This document shows positions 1 through 8,558 of a stretch of 64,000 bases of DNA, piece after piece. A program made the translations under genes and the position numbers. The stretch spans positions 1,426,001 to 1,490,000 of the forward strand of contig NZ_VFPQ01000001.1 in the NCBI RefSeq assembly GCF_006716785.1. Reading direction: 5' to 3'. This DNA is from Thermopolyspora flexuosa (lineage in GTDB: Bacteria > Actinomycetota > Actinomycetes > Streptosporangiales > Streptosporangiaceae). How positions within the stretch are numbered: the stretch's first letter is position 1; each line of letters opens with the position of its first letter. The notes below the pieces were generated by a model that did no database searches, was not told where the DNA came from, and saw only the letters and a program-made list of their open reading frames with translations.

Positions 1-1009
1 CCTGGCCGACGCCGGGCAGGTAGCCGGGCACGTCCACGAGCACCACGAGCGGCACCCCGAACGCGTCACACATGCGGACGAACCGGGCGGCCTTCTCGGC
101 GGAGGCGGAGTCGAGGCAGCCGCCGAGCCGCAGCGGGTTGTTCGCGAGCACGCCCACGGTGCGCCCGCCCAGCCGGCCGAGCACGGTGACCATGTTCGGC
201 GCCCACTTGGGGTGCAGCTCGACCGAGGCGGCGAGGCCGCCGTCGAGCAGGCCGTCGACGATCGGGTGCACGTCGTAGGCGCGGCGGGGCGACTCGGGCA
301 GCAGCGCGCCGAGGTCGGTGTCGCGGATGTCGTCGAGGCGCACCCGGCCCTGGTGGCCGAGGAGCACGGCGAGCCGGCGCGCCTGCAGCAGCGCCTCGGC
401 GTCGGTGGGGGTCACCACGTGGACCACGCCGGACTTCTTCGCGTGCGGCTCGGGCCCGCCCAGCCCGGCCATGTCGATCTTCTCGCCGGTGACCGACTCC
501 ACCACCTGGGGGCCGGTGACGAAGATCCGGCCCTGCTCGGAGAGGATGACGATGTCGGTGAGCGCCGGGCCGTAGGCGGCGCCGCCCGCGGCCGGGCCCA
601 GCACCACCGAGATCTGCGGCACCACGCCGCTCGCCCGGGTCATCGCGGCGAACACGGTGCCCACCGCGTGCAGCGAGGCGACCCCCTCGGCGAGGCGGGC
701 GCCGCCGGAGTGCCAGATGCCGATGATCGGCAGGCGCTCCCGGACCGCGGTGTCGTAGGCGGCCACGATGTGCTCGCAGCCCTTGCTGCCCATCGCTCCG
801 CCCTGCACGCGGGGGTCGGAGCAGAAGGCCGCGACCGGCACCCCCTCGATCCGGCCCAGCGCGGCCTGCACGCCACTGTCGTCTGCCGGCGCCAGCAGCC
901 GCATCGAGCCCTCGTCGAACAACGCCGACAGCCGGACCACGGGATCACGCGGATCGGCGACCTCCGGATCCGAAGTGGGCGTCACCACCCCGGTGTCGAG
1001 AATCGTCAC
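1..1009 (-). CDS. Acyl-CoA carboxylase carboxyltransferase (beta) subunit, 3'-truncated by window edge
   Basis: Carboxyltransferase subunit of the biotin-dependent acyl-CoA carboxylases (AccD/PccB family), which transfers carboxyl from biotin to acetyl- or propionyl-CoA to give malonyl- or methylmalonyl-CoA. About 336 residues are visible; the C-terminus lies beyond base 1. Visible motifs are GGAMGSKG, GIWHSGGARLAEG, the oxyanion-hole GPAAGGAAYGPAL and PGYLPGVGQ at the cut. The GTG at 1009 is chosen because AAGGAG sits about 5 nt upstream. It is last in line after fabD-fabH-acpP-fabF, 181 nt downstream of fabF, which fits malonyl-CoA supply for fatty-acid synthesis. Acyl-CoA preference cannot be read from this fragment. 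Confidence 0.9.
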   Translation of the reverse strand, partial: MTILDTGVVTPTSDPEVADPRDPVVRLSALFDEGSMRLLAPADDSGVQAALGRIEGVPVAAFCSDPRVQGGAMGSKGCEHIVAAYDTAVRERLPIIGIWHSGGARLAEGVASLHAVGTVFAAMTRASGVVPQISVVLGPAAGGAAYGPALTDIVILSEQGRIFVTGPQVVESVTGEKIDMAGLGGPEPHAKKSGVVHVVTPTDAEALLQARRLAVLLGHQGRVRLDDIRDTDLGALLPESPRRAYDVHPIVDGLLDGGLAASVELHPKWAPNMVTVLGRLGGRTVGVLANNPLRLGGCLDSASAEKAARFVRMCDAFGVPLVVLVDVPGYLPGVGQ

Positions 1010-1190
1010 GGTCGCTCCTTCTCAGATGGTGGCCTCACTTGGTGGCCTGCGGTGATGGCTCGGACGGTGGCACCTGTCAGGTGGCCCCGAGAGTGGCCGA
1101 CAGGCGGCGGTCCGCGACGGCGGCCCCGCGGAACCGGCCGGTGTGGACGGGTGCGCGGCGAGCGGCCGCGCACCTCGCACGGACGCGGAT

Positions 1191-2423
1191 CTAGAGGGTG
1201 ACGAAGGCGACGGCGACGTTGTGGCCGCCGAAGCCGAACGAGTTGTTGACCGCGGCGATCCGGCCCTGGGGCAGCTCGCGCGGCTCGCCGTACACGATGT
1301 CCACCTTGATGCCGTCGTCGAGGTCGTCCACGTTCGCGGTGGCCGGGACGACGCGCTCGTGCAGCGCCTTCACGGTGAACACGGTCTCGATGCCGCCGGC
1401 GCCGCCGAGCAGGTGGCCGGTGAGCGACTTGGTCGAGGTGACCAGCGGGTGCGGGCCGATCGTCTCGGCGATGGCGATCGTCTCCACCACGTCGCCGGCC
1501 GGGGTCGAGGTGGCGTGCGCGTTGACGTGCTTGATGTCCTCGCCGGACAGGCCGCTGTCGGCGAGCATGCGCCGGGTGGCCTTCTTGATGCCCTCACCGG
1601 TCGGCTCGGGCTGGGCGATGTGGTGCGCGTCGGCGGAGTAGCCGACGCCGGCCGCCTCCGCGTAGATGCGGGCGCCGCGGGCCTTCGCGTGCTCGTAGGA
1701 CTCCAGCACGAGGATGCCCGCGCCCTCGCCGAGCACGAAGCCGTCGCGGTTCTTGTCGAACGGGCGCGAGGCCCGCTCCGGCTCGTCGTTGCGGGTGGAC
1801 ATCGCGCGCATCGCCGCGAACGACGCGATGTTGAGCGGGTGGATCGCCGCCTCGGTGCCGCCCGCGATCACCACGTCGGCCCGCCCCGAGCGGATCATGT
1901 CGATGGCGTACCCGATCGCCTCCGCGCCGGTGGCGCAGGCGCTCACCGTGGCGTGCACGCCGGCGGTGGCGCCGAACTCCAGGCCGATCCAGCCGGCCGG
2001 GCCGTTCGGCATCAGCATGGGCACGGTGAACGGGGACAGGCGCTGCCAGCCCTTCTCCCGGAAGGTGTCGTACGCCGACAGGATCGTGGTGATCCCGCCG
2101 ATGCCGCTGCCGACGACGACGCCGAGCCGGTCCGAATCGACCTCCGGGCTGCCCGCGTCCTTCCACGCCTCCCGGGCGGCGATGAGCGCGAACTGCTCGG
2201 CGCGGTCGAGCCGGCGCGCCTCCGGCCGCGGGATCACCGTGGACGGGTCGACCGCGGCCGGCCCGGCGAACTTCACCGGCACCGTGTCGACCCAGTCCTC
2301 GGTGAGGGTCTTGATGCCCGACCGCCCTTCGAGGAGCGCCGACCAGGACGAGGCGACATCTCCACCGACGGGCGTCGTCGCGCCGAGCCCGGTGACGACG
2401 ACACGTACCCGGTCTTTACTCAC
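1191..2423 (-). CDS. fabF: Beta-ketoacyl-ACP synthase II (FabF)
   Basis: Elongating condensing enzyme of type II fatty-acid synthesis: decarboxylates malonyl-ACP and condenses it with acyl-ACP. 410 residues, normal for the family. The Cys-His-His triad is visible: nucleophile C163 in SACATG, first His in NAHATSTPAGD, second His in KSLTGHLLGGAGG; the C-terminal NSFGFGGHN glycine-rich motif is present. GTG start with AAGGAG 6 nt upstream. It follows acpP after a 165-nt spacer that can form a long stem-loop, and precedes the carboxylase gene. Confidence 0.96.
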   Translation of the reverse strand: MSKDRVRVVVTGLGATTPVGGDVASSWSALLEGRSGIKTLTEDWVDTVPVKFAGPAAVDPSTVIPRPEARRLDRAEQFALIAAREAWKDAGSPEVDSDRLGVVVGSGIGGITTILSAYDTFREKGWQRLSPFTVPMLMPNGPAGWIGLEFGATAGVHATVSACATGAEAIGYAIDMIRSGRADVVIAGGTEAAIHPLNIASFAAMRAMSTRNDEPERASRPFDKNRDGFVLGEGAGILVLESYEHAKARGARIYAEAAGVGYSADAHHIAQPEPTGEGIKKATRRMLADSGLSGEDIKHVNAHATSTPAGDVVETIAIAETIGPHPLVTSTKSLTGHLLGGAGGIETVFTVKALHERVVPATANVDDLDDGIKVDIVYGEPRELPQGRIAAVNNSFGFGGHNVAVAFVTL

Positions 2424-2478
2424 GTTGAGCTCCTTGCTGATCGGGGGGCGGGCCGTCCGGGCGGCGCCGCGTGGGGTT

Positions 2479-2531
2479 CAGGGGCCCGCCGCCCGCCGTG
2501 GCGGAACCCGATGGCGCCGCGAGGGCCCCTG
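2479..2531 (-). promoter_or_regulatory. Stem-loop in the acpP-fabF spacer
   Basis: Perfect 9-bp arms CAGGGGCCC (2479-2487) and GGGCCCCTG (2523-2531) enclose 35 nt. A second GC-rich pair (GGCGCC cores near 2464 and 2514) competes with it. No T-run follows, so it is more likely an RNA-processing or partial-attenuation element separating acpP from fabF than a full terminator. That role is inferred. Confidence 0.4.
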
Positions 2532-2588
2532 CCGGACGCCGCGCCGCTGACCGCGCCCGCGGACGACCCTGAGCCGACCTCGGGGAAA

Positions 2589-2828
2589 TCAGGACTGGAT
2601 GAAGTTGATGACGTCCTTGACGGTCTTGAGGTTCTTGAGCTGGTCGTCGGGGATCTCGACGCCGAACTCGTCCTGCGCGGCGACGGCGATCTCGACCATG
2701 GAGAGCGAGTCGATGTCGAGGTCGTCCACGAAGCTCTTCTCCGGGGTCACCTCGGCGGCCGGGATGCCGGTGATCTCGTTGATGATCTTGCCGAGGCCGG
2801 CGAGGATCTCCTGCTCGGTCAGTGCCAT
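2589..2828 (-). CDS. acpP: Acyl carrier protein
   Basis: 79-residue acidic four-helix carrier protein that holds acyl intermediates on a 4'-phosphopantetheine arm. The attachment serine is S41 in the DIDSLSMVE motif. Starts MALTEQEIL and ends in a short VKDVINFIQS helix, typical of primary-metabolism ACPs rather than polyketide carrier domains. ATG start with AAGGAG upstream. It lies between fabH and fabF, the usual actinobacterial order. Spacers on both sides contain dyads, which may allow the higher ACP level cells normally need. Confidence 0.97.
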   Translation of the reverse strand: MALTEQEILAGLGKIINEITGIPAAEVTPEKSFVDDLDIDSLSMVEIAVAAQDEFGVEIPDDQLKNLKTVKDVINFIQS

Positions 2829-2865
2829 GTCGCGTCTTCTCCTTGAGTGAATGATCTTTTTCGGT

Positions 2866-2881
2866 GTACGGCGCGCCGTAC
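2866..2881. repeat. 16-bp perfect palindrome in fabH-acpP spacer
   Basis: GTACGGCGCGCCGTAC is its own reverse complement and ends 3 nt before the fabH stop codon on the minus strand. It could fold as a short hairpin in the mRNA just upstream of the acpP ribosome-binding region, or be a protein site. Confidence 0.4.
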
Positions 2882-2884
2882 GGT

Positions 2885-3841
2885 CTACGGGATCTCGATG
2901 ACCTGCCCGGCGTAGGTGAGCCCGGCGCCGAAGCCGAGCAGCAGGGCGAGCCCACCGGAGGGCACCTCGCCGCGCTCGATCATGCGGGACAGGGCGAGCG
3001 GGATCGAGGCCGCGGAGGTGTTGCCGGAAAGGACGATGTCCTTGGCGATCACCGCCTTCTCGGCACCAAGCTTACGGGCGATCGCCTCGACGATGCGCAG
3101 ATTGGCCTGATGGGGGACGAAGGCGGCGAGATCCTCGGGACGCACGCCCGCGCGCTCGCAGGCGCGGCGCGCCACGGGGTGCAGGGCGGTGGTCGCCCAG
3201 CGGAACACGGCCTGACCCTCCTGCTGGAGGAAGGAGTTCCGGTCCTTGACCTTGATCGCGTCGGCCTTCTCGCCCACGCTGCCCCAGACCACCGGGCCGA
3301 TGCCGGGGGTGTCGGAGGGGCCGACCACGGCGGCACCGGCGCCGTCGCCGAAGATCACGGCGGTGGTGCGGTCGGTCCAGTCCACCCACTGCGACAGCTT
3401 CTCCGACCCGACGACGAGCACGTGGGTCGCCGAGCCGCCCCGGATCGCGTCCGCGGCGGCGGCGAGCGCGTAGCAGAAGCCCGCGCAGGCGGCGTTGACG
3501 TCGAACGCCCCGGGGGCGACGATGCCGAGCCGGTGGGCCACCCGGCTCGCGGCGTTGGGGATCTGGGTCTCCAGCGTGCAGGTGGCGACGATCACCAGGT
3601 CGATGTCGCTCGCGGAGAGCCCGCTCGCCGCCAGGGCCTTGCCGCCCGCCTGCACCGCCAGGTCGACCTCGGACTCCTCCGGACCCGCGACCCGGCGTTC
3701 GACGATGCCGACCCGGCTGCGGATCCACTCGTCGCTGGTGTCCATGGTCTTGGCGAGGTGCTCGTTCGTGATCACGTTGGCGGGCTGGTAGCCGCCGAAT
3801 GCCAGCACCCTCGCGCCGGGAGCGCCCTGAGTCTGCCTCAC
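2885..3841 (-). CDS. fabH: Beta-ketoacyl-ACP synthase III (FabH)
   Basis: Initiating condensing enzyme: joins an acyl-CoA primer with malonyl-ACP. With the GTG at 3841 the protein has 318 residues, the family norm; longer upstream readings run into fabD and have no family-like sequence. Catalytic C119 in NAACAGF, His in FVPHQANLRI and Asn in SGNTSAASIP are all present. Its GTG overlaps the fabD stop as GTGA (3838-3841), so translation is probably coupled. In branched-chain-fatty-acid actinobacteria FabH usually prefers branched acyl-CoA primers; that preference is inferred from the family, not seen. Confidence 0.95.
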   Translation of the reverse strand: MRQTQGAPGARVLAFGGYQPANVITNEHLAKTMDTSDEWIRSRVGIVERRVAGPEESEVDLAVQAGGKALAASGLSASDIDLVIVATCTLETQIPNAASRVAHRLGIVAPGAFDVNAACAGFCYALAAAADAIRGGSATHVLVVGSEKLSQWVDWTDRTTAVIFGDGAGAAVVGPSDTPGIGPVVWGSVGEKADAIKVKDRNSFLQQEGQAVFRWATTALHPVARRACERAGVRPEDLAAFVPHQANLRIVEAIARKLGAEKAVIAKDIVLSGNTSAASIPLALSRMIERGEVPSGGLALLLGFGAGLTYAGQVIEIP

Positions 3842-4791
3842 CTGCCGGTCTCCTCCTTGATCAGGTCCCGTGCCGCGTCGAGGTCGTCGGGCGTCTTCAG
3901 CGCGACGGTCCGGACACCGCGCAGGGCACGCCTGGCCAGTCCGGTCAGCGTCCCCCCGGGAACGAGCTCGATCATCGCGGTGACGCCGAGCTCGGCCATC
4001 GTGTTCATGCACAGGTCCCAGCGCACCGGGCCGGCCACCTGGTCGATCAGCCGGGACAGGAACTCCGCGCCACTGCCGACCACGGCGCCGTCGGCGTTCT
4101 GCAGCAGCCGGGTGCGGGGGTCGGCGGGGGTGACCGCGGCCGCCGCGCTGCGCAGCTGGTCGACGGCGGGGGCCATGTGGTGGGTGTGGAACGCTCCGGC
4201 CACGGAGAGCGGGATGAGCCGCGCCCGGGCCGGCGGGTCGGCCTTGAGGGCCTCGAGCGCCTCGACGGTGCCGCCCGCGACGATCTGGCCGGCGCCGTTG
4301 CGGTTCGCCGGCGTGAGGCCGTGCCGCTCGAGCGCGGCGAGCACCTCGGCCTCGTCACCGCCGAGCACCGCGGTCATGCCGGTCGCGGTGACCGCGGAGG
4401 CCTTCGCCATGCCCTGGCCGCGCTCCCGGATGAGGGTGAGCGCCTGCTCGGGGGTGAAGACCCCGGCGAGCACCGCCGCGGTGAATTCGCCCACGCTGTG
4501 GCCCGCCACCACGCCCGCGACGTCGGCGATCGCGCCGCTCAGGGCCCCCTCGGCCCCGACCGTCCCGGTCAGCGCCTCGGCGGAGGCGATCCCGGCGGCG
4601 ACGAGGAGCGGCTGGGCGACCGCGGTGTCGCGGATCTCCTCGGCGCTCGCGGTGGTGCCGTACGCGATCAGGTCAAGCCCGACGATCTCCGACCACGCGG
4701 ACAGACGGTCGGCGAGTCCGGGGATTTCGAGCCAGGGAGTGAGGAAGCCGGGGGCCTGCGCACCCTGGCCTGGAGCAACGATGACGAGCAC
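3838..4791 (-). CDS. fabD: Malonyl-CoA:ACP transacylase (FabD)
   Basis: Loads malonyl groups from CoA onto ACP. 317 residues from the GTG at 4791 (VLVIVAPGQGAQ), which matches the usual GQGAQ N-terminus and has AAGGTGG about 6 nt upstream; a longer reading to 4899 adds non-homologous residues. Catalytic S99 lies in GHSVGEF; the second catalytic His is in the FHTHHM segment. First gene of the fab operon; its stop overlaps the fabH start. The promoter region holds a dyad at 4852-4872 that may be the site for the regulator encoded just upstream. Confidence 0.94.
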   Translation of the reverse strand: MLVIVAPGQGAQAPGFLTPWLEIPGLADRLSAWSEIVGLDLIAYGTTASAEEIRDTAVAQPLLVAAGIASAEALTGTVGAEGALSGAIADVAGVVAGHSVGEFTAAVLAGVFTPEQALTLIRERGQGMAKASAVTATGMTAVLGGDEAEVLAALERHGLTPANRNGAGQIVAGGTVEALEALKADPPARARLIPLSVAGAFHTHHMAPAVDQLRSAAAAVTPADPRTRLLQNADGAVVGSGAEFLSRLIDQVAGPVRWDLCMNTMAELGVTAMIELVPGGTLTGLARRALRGVRTVALKTPDDLDAARDLIKEETGR

Positions 4792-4851
4792 GCAATCCAC
4801 CTTGCCCTGTAGGAGTTCACCACACAGGTGGAGATCCGCACGAACTTTCGC

Positions 4852-4872
4852 GGAATCATCTTGTGCGATTCC
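4852..4872 (-). promoter_or_regulatory. Dyad upstream of fabD, candidate FasR-type operator
   Basis: GGAATC-N9-GATTCC lies 61-81 nt upstream of the fabD GTG, in the gap between fabD and the PucR-type regulator gene. Regulators of this type in Streptomyces and mycobacteria bind the fab promoter region. Assigning this dyad to the neighbour is inference. Confidence 0.4.
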
Positions 4873-4972
4873 TACAACATCACCATCGGGAGCCCACACC
4901 GCGCGCCGGGCGTGTACCGGCCGTGTGTCGCCCCCGTGACGGCCGCGTGTCGGCCGGTACGGCCGGCCTCGG

Positions 4973-6136
4973 CTAGCCGGGCTGGATGCCGGACAGCCGG
5001 CCGAGGATGAGCCCGACCTGGAGGGTGAACGCGGAGCGGCCCTCGGTCGGCTGGTAGCCGGTGAGTTCGGTGATCTTGCGCAGCCGGTAGCGCACGGTGT
5101 TCGGGTGCACGAACAGCAGCCGGGCGGTGGCCTCGAGCGAGGTGCCCTGTTCCAGGTAGGTGGCGAGGGTGTCGAGCAGCGGGGTGCCCGCCAGCGGCCG
5201 GTAGACGGTGTCGATGAGCTGCGCCCGGGCGTCCTCGTCGCCGTCGAGCGCCCGCTCGGCGAGCAGCTCCTCGGCGAGCACCGGACGGGGGGCGTCCGGC
5301 CAGGCGGGGGCGGCGCGCAGCCCGGCGACCGCGGCCCGGGCCGACTTCGCCGCGGCGTGCAGGTCCGGCACCTCCGGGCCGATGACGATGGGGCCGGGGC
5401 CGAACTTCGACACCACGCCGCGCGCGGCGTCCTTGATGCTCGTGGCGCCGCCCACGATCACGATGAGGCGGTCGCCCTGCACGCCGGCGAGCAGGTCGAG
5501 GCCGATGCGCCGGCCCCGGTCGCGGAGGCTGTCGATCACCGCCCGGGGGTCGTCGTCGGGGGCGAAACCGGCGAGCACCACCACCGGGGAGGAGGTCCAC
5601 CCGAGCGCCGCCGCCCAGGAGTGCAGGCCGTCGTCGACCTCGCCGCGCACCAGCGCGTCGACGATCAGCGCCTCCAGGCGGGCGTCCCAGGAGCCGCGCA
5701 CCTCGGCCTCGCGCGCGTACAGCTGGGCCGCGGCGAAGGCCACGTCGCGGGTGTAGCGCAGGATGGCCTTCTCCAGCTCCTCCAGGCCGCCGGGCGCGGC
5801 CAGGTCCTCGACCTGGGCCTCGACGACCTCGACGATCACGCGCACGATGTCGACCGTCTGCTGCAGCGACACCGAGCGCTTCAGCTCGCGGGGGGCGGTG
5901 CCGAAGAACTCGATGCTGGGCGCGGGCCGTTCGTCTGCGGCGTGCGAGAACCACTCGACGAACCCGGCGATGCCCGCCTGGGCGACCAGGCCGATCCACG
6001 AGCGGTCCTCCGCCGACAGGGCACGAAACCAGGGAAGGCGCTCCTCCATGCGCGCCATCGCGGCGGTGCCGAGCGCGCCCATCGCCTTCTCCAACCGCCG
6101 CGCGGTGTCCTCACGTACCCGGTCGTTCACATGCAC
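4973..6136 (-). CDS. PucR/CdaR-type transcriptional regulator, FasR-like
   Basis: 387-residue cytoplasmic DNA-binding protein. The N-terminal two thirds are helical followed by a GGDEF-like ligand region (around GDRLIVIVGG); the C-terminus carries the PucR-type helix-turn-helix (LARLLFVHPNTVRYRLRKI, about residues 330-352). Located directly upstream of fabD on the same strand, the position of FasR, activator of the fab operon in Streptomyces, so it probably controls fatty-acid synthesis in response to acyl-CoA. ATG at 6136 taken as start; no strong ribosome site is visible. Confidence 0.82.
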   Translation of the reverse strand: MHVNDRVREDTARRLEKAMGALGTAAMARMEERLPWFRALSAEDRSWIGLVAQAGIAGFVEWFSHAADERPAPSIEFFGTAPRELKRSVSLQQTVDIVRVIVEVVEAQVEDLAAPGGLEELEKAILRYTRDVAFAAAQLYAREAEVRGSWDARLEALIVDALVRGEVDDGLHSWAAALGWTSSPVVVLAGFAPDDDPRAVIDSLRDRGRRIGLDLLAGVQGDRLIVIVGGATSIKDAARGVVSKFGPGPIVIGPEVPDLHAAAKSARAAVAGLRAAPAWPDAPRPVLAEELLAERALDGDEDARAQLIDTVYRPLAGTPLLDTLATYLEQGTSLEATARLLFVHPNTVRYRLRKITELTGYQPTEGRSAFTLQVGLILGRLSGIQPG

Positions 6137-6162
6137 AAGACTGCCAGGTCACCCGGGCCGGG

Positions 6163-6179
6163 TCCGCAACCCGGTGCGG
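6163..6179 (-). terminator. Possible hairpin after the DUF350 gene
   Basis: CCGGGT-CCGCA-ACCCGG, a 6-bp stem with 5-nt loop, lies between the end of the DUF350 gene and the start of the fasR-like gene. A T-run exists only on the plus-strand side (TTTTT near 6187), so termination of the minus-strand transcript is uncertain. Confidence 0.3.
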
Positions 6180-6204
6180 AGTGGCCTTTTTGTTCACACC
6201 CCGT

Positions 6205-6732
6205 TCACAGCAGCGCGACGGCCGTGATCAGGCCGATGGCCAGGTGGGTCACGGCGAGCAGGATCGTCGCGGGCTGCAGCGTGGGCTCCGCGACGAGCCG
6301 GCGCACCGAGATCCCGGCCACCAGGTCGAACACGATCATGCCGACGGTCTGCGCCGCGATCCCGACCAGGCCGAACACCAGCGTGGCGATCAGCCCTTCG
6401 CGCAGCAGCCCGCCCGAGGACCAGATCGAGGCGGCGACGACGAGCCCGATGCCGGTGACGCCGGACGCGGCGATGAGCGTGGCGTTCGGATTGCGCTCGG
6501 TGCGCACCAGCCGGTTCAGCTTGCCCGGGGTGACCAGGTCGATCACGTAGAAGCCGACGATGAGCAGCAGCACGCCGACCACCGCGTACGCCGCGATCGC
6601 CAGGGCGCCGTCGGCGAGCACGTCGGCGAGGTCGAGGCTCGGCGCCGACGGGAGGGCGGGCGGCTCGGTCGCGCCCGGTACCGCGGTGATCGGCGACGGA
6701 TCGGCGGGAAACGGCGAGGGACTGGGTGACAT
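6205..6732 (-). CDS. DUF350 family membrane protein (YjfL-like)
   Basis: 175 residues with four hydrophobic segments in the DUF350 pattern of two repeated two-TM units (around residues 40-65, 80-105, 115-140 and 150-175). The short N-terminus before TM1 is Pro/Ser-rich. Function unknown; the family is often found beside ATP-grasp glutathionylspermidine-synthase-like ligases, as here, where that gene ends 18 nt upstream. The two are almost certainly co-transcribed. CGGAGAT precedes the ATG. Confidence 0.85.
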   Translation of the reverse strand: MSPSPSPFPADPSPITAVPGATEPPALPSAPSLDLADVLADGALAIAAYAVVGVLLLIVGFYVIDLVTPGKLNRLVRTERNPNATLIAASGVTGIGLVVAASIWSSGGLLREGLIATLVFGLVGIAAQTVGMIVFDLVAGISVRRLVAEPTLQPATILLAVTHLAIGLITAVALL

Positions 6733-6750
6733 GTCTCGATATCTCCGGCA

Positions 6751-7905
6751 CTAGAGCGGGATGCGGTGCGGGACGAACGACGAGGTGTCGTCGGTGATCA
6801 GGGTGGAGGTCTCGCGGATGCCGAGCCCGGCGGCCTCGTCGTGCACGACCCACGCGCCGAGCACGGGACGCCGGCCGTCGAACTCCGGCAGGGGCGCGAA
6901 CTCCTGGTAGACGTGGCCTTCGGCGCCGTACGCGCCCGGGGTGGTGACCGTGCCCTCGGGCGCGACCACGGTGATCGACGCGCCCTCGCGGCCGAGCAGC
7001 GGCTTGCGCACGTAACTCGTCAGGTCACGCGGCCCGTCGAGGTAGGCGGGCAGCAGGTTCGGGTGGCCGGGGTAGAGCTCCCACAGGATCGCCAGCAGGG
7101 CCTTGTTCGACAGCAGCATCTTCCACAGCGGCTCGATCCACGTCATCGACACCTGCTGCGCCACCGCGTGCGGGCCGAACGGGTCGGCGATCGCCCACTC
7201 CCAGGGGTAGAGCTTGCACAGCGTGCGCATGGTGCGGCCCTCGAGGTCGACGAAGCGCCGCGCCTCGGGGTCCCACCCGATGTCCTCCATCGCGATCGCC
7301 ACCGTGGTGAGCCCGGCCTGGTCGGCGGTCTCCTGCAGGTAGCCGAGCGTCATCACCTCCTCGCCGGTCTCGTCCATCCGCGTCCAGGCGAAGTGGACCG
7401 GGCCGGTGGGGAGCTCGAGCCCTTTCCAGCGGTCGACGAGCCGCTCGTGGATCGAGTTCCACTGGTCGTCGCCGGGGTGCACGTCCTGCAGCCAGTACCA
7501 CTGCACCACCGAGCTCTCCAGCAGGCTCGTGGGCGTGTCCGCGTTGTACTCCAGCAGCTTGGCCGGGCCGTTCCCGTCGTAGCGCAGGTCGAAGCGGCCG
7601 AACACGTGCGGGTCGCGCCGCCGCCACGACTCGGCCACGGCCGGGGCCGCCCACTCCGGGATGGCGAAGTCGGCGAAGCGCCACTCCCGCACCACGTGGT
7701 CGGCCGCGGCGAGGCACATCCGGTGCAGCTCCTCCACCTGCTCCTCGAGGGCGAGCACCTCGTCCATCTCGAGCACGTACTCGGCGCCCTCGTCCCAGTA
7801 CGGCCGGCCCAGGTGGGCCGGGTGCGCGGACCGGTGGAAGGCGAGCCCTTGCGACTCGACGATCGACTCCCAGTTCTCCCGCGGCGTGCGGGTCAGCCGT
7901 CGCAT
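6751..7905 (-). CDS. Glutathionylspermidine synthase family ATP-grasp ligase (YgiC/YjfC-like)
   Basis: 384-residue cytoplasmic protein matching the C-terminal synthetase domain of E. coli Gsp but without the N-terminal amidase. Recognisable family blocks are RFDLRYDGNGPAKLLEYNAD, TPTSLLESSVVQWYW, LYPWEW, NKALLAILWELYPGHPNLLPA and the closing GIRETSTLITDDTSSFVPHRI. E. coli YgiC and YjfC are the closest known type; they bind ATP but their substrate is unsettled. It sits between a small YgiB-like membrane protein and a DUF350 protein. ATG at 7905 is preceded by a G-rich stretch about 9 nt upstream. Confidence 0.9.
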   Translation of the reverse strand: MRRLTRTPRENWESIVESQGLAFHRSAHPAHLGRPYWDEGAEYVLEMDEVLALEEQVEELHRMCLAAADHVVREWRFADFAIPEWAAPAVAESWRRRDPHVFGRFDLRYDGNGPAKLLEYNADTPTSLLESSVVQWYWLQDVHPGDDQWNSIHERLVDRWKGLELPTGPVHFAWTRMDETGEEVMTLGYLQETADQAGLTTVAIAMEDIGWDPEARRFVDLEGRTMRTLCKLYPWEWAIADPFGPHAVAQQVSMTWIEPLWKMLLSNKALLAILWELYPGHPNLLPAYLDGPRDLTSYVRKPLLGREGASITVVAPEGTVTTPGAYGAEGHVYQEFAPLPEFDGRRPVLGAWVVHDEAAGLGIRETSTLITDDTSSFVPHRIPL

Positions 7906-7997
7906 CGTTGATCATCCCCCCCTCGCGCGTGCCGGACGCCCGCCCGGCACGTCGCCGACCTGCGCGGACGGGTACGGCAGGCCGCGCCCGCGGTACG

Positions 7998-8405
7998 TCA
8001 GCCGCCACCGAACGAGCGCCCGCCGAAGCCGCCGCGCTGGATCGTGCGGCCGGTGCGGGTGTGGATGGTGGCGTCGGCCGGCCGGATCGTGGTGCCGTCG
8101 CCGACCCGGTCGCCGACCCGGCGGCCCCCGTAGTACCAGCGGTACGCGTACCGCGACGAGGAGTAGTGCGATCCGTCGTCATCGTCGTCGCAGTACCGGT
8201 CGTCGACCACGCGGTACCGGAAGGAGTCGTCGATGTCGGTCAGGTCGACGCAGTCGGCGACGATCTCGCGGGGGCGGTTCTGCGCCACGCAGAATCCGAC
8301 CACCAGTGCCGACAGCGCGGTGACCGTGCCCAGCTTCACCACCTTCGACGCGAGCCGCGGCGGTGGCGAGGATCGGCCGCCGGCGAGGTCCCCCCTTATG
8401 ACCAT
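7998..8405 (-). CDS. Small single-TM protein with Tyr/Arg/Gly-rich tail, YgiB-like position
   Basis: 135 residues: a short cytoplasmic head, one TM segment (about residues 24-41, VTALSALVVGFCVA), then a tail with two further cysteines (C52, C71), a run of Asp, the stretch RYAYRWYYGGRR and a Gly-rich end RGGFGGRSFGGG. AGGAG 6 nt before the ATG supports the start. First gene of the three-gene minus-strand unit with the Gsp-like ligase and DUF350 protein. Its place and layout recall E. coli YgiB (DUF1190), always beside YgiC; homology is not evident by eye, so the match is by context. Confidence 0.65.
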   Translation of the reverse strand: MVIRGDLAGGRSSPPPRLASKVVKLGTVTALSALVVGFCVAQNRPREIVADCVDLTDIDDSFRYRVVDDRYCDDDDDGSHYSSSRYAYRWYYGGRRVGDRVGDGTTIRPADATIHTRTGRTIQRGGFGGRSFGGG

Positions 8406-8558
8406 TGGCGCTCCTGCCTGTCAAAACCGAACCGGCGTCCGGAGTCCCGCGAACGTGCAAGCGACGCCGATCGCGGCAAGCCCCCCCGAAGGCCACAACC
8501 CCGTAACCAAGGGCAATCTAGCGGAGATTCACGAATAGATCGGCATAGCGTCACGAAT

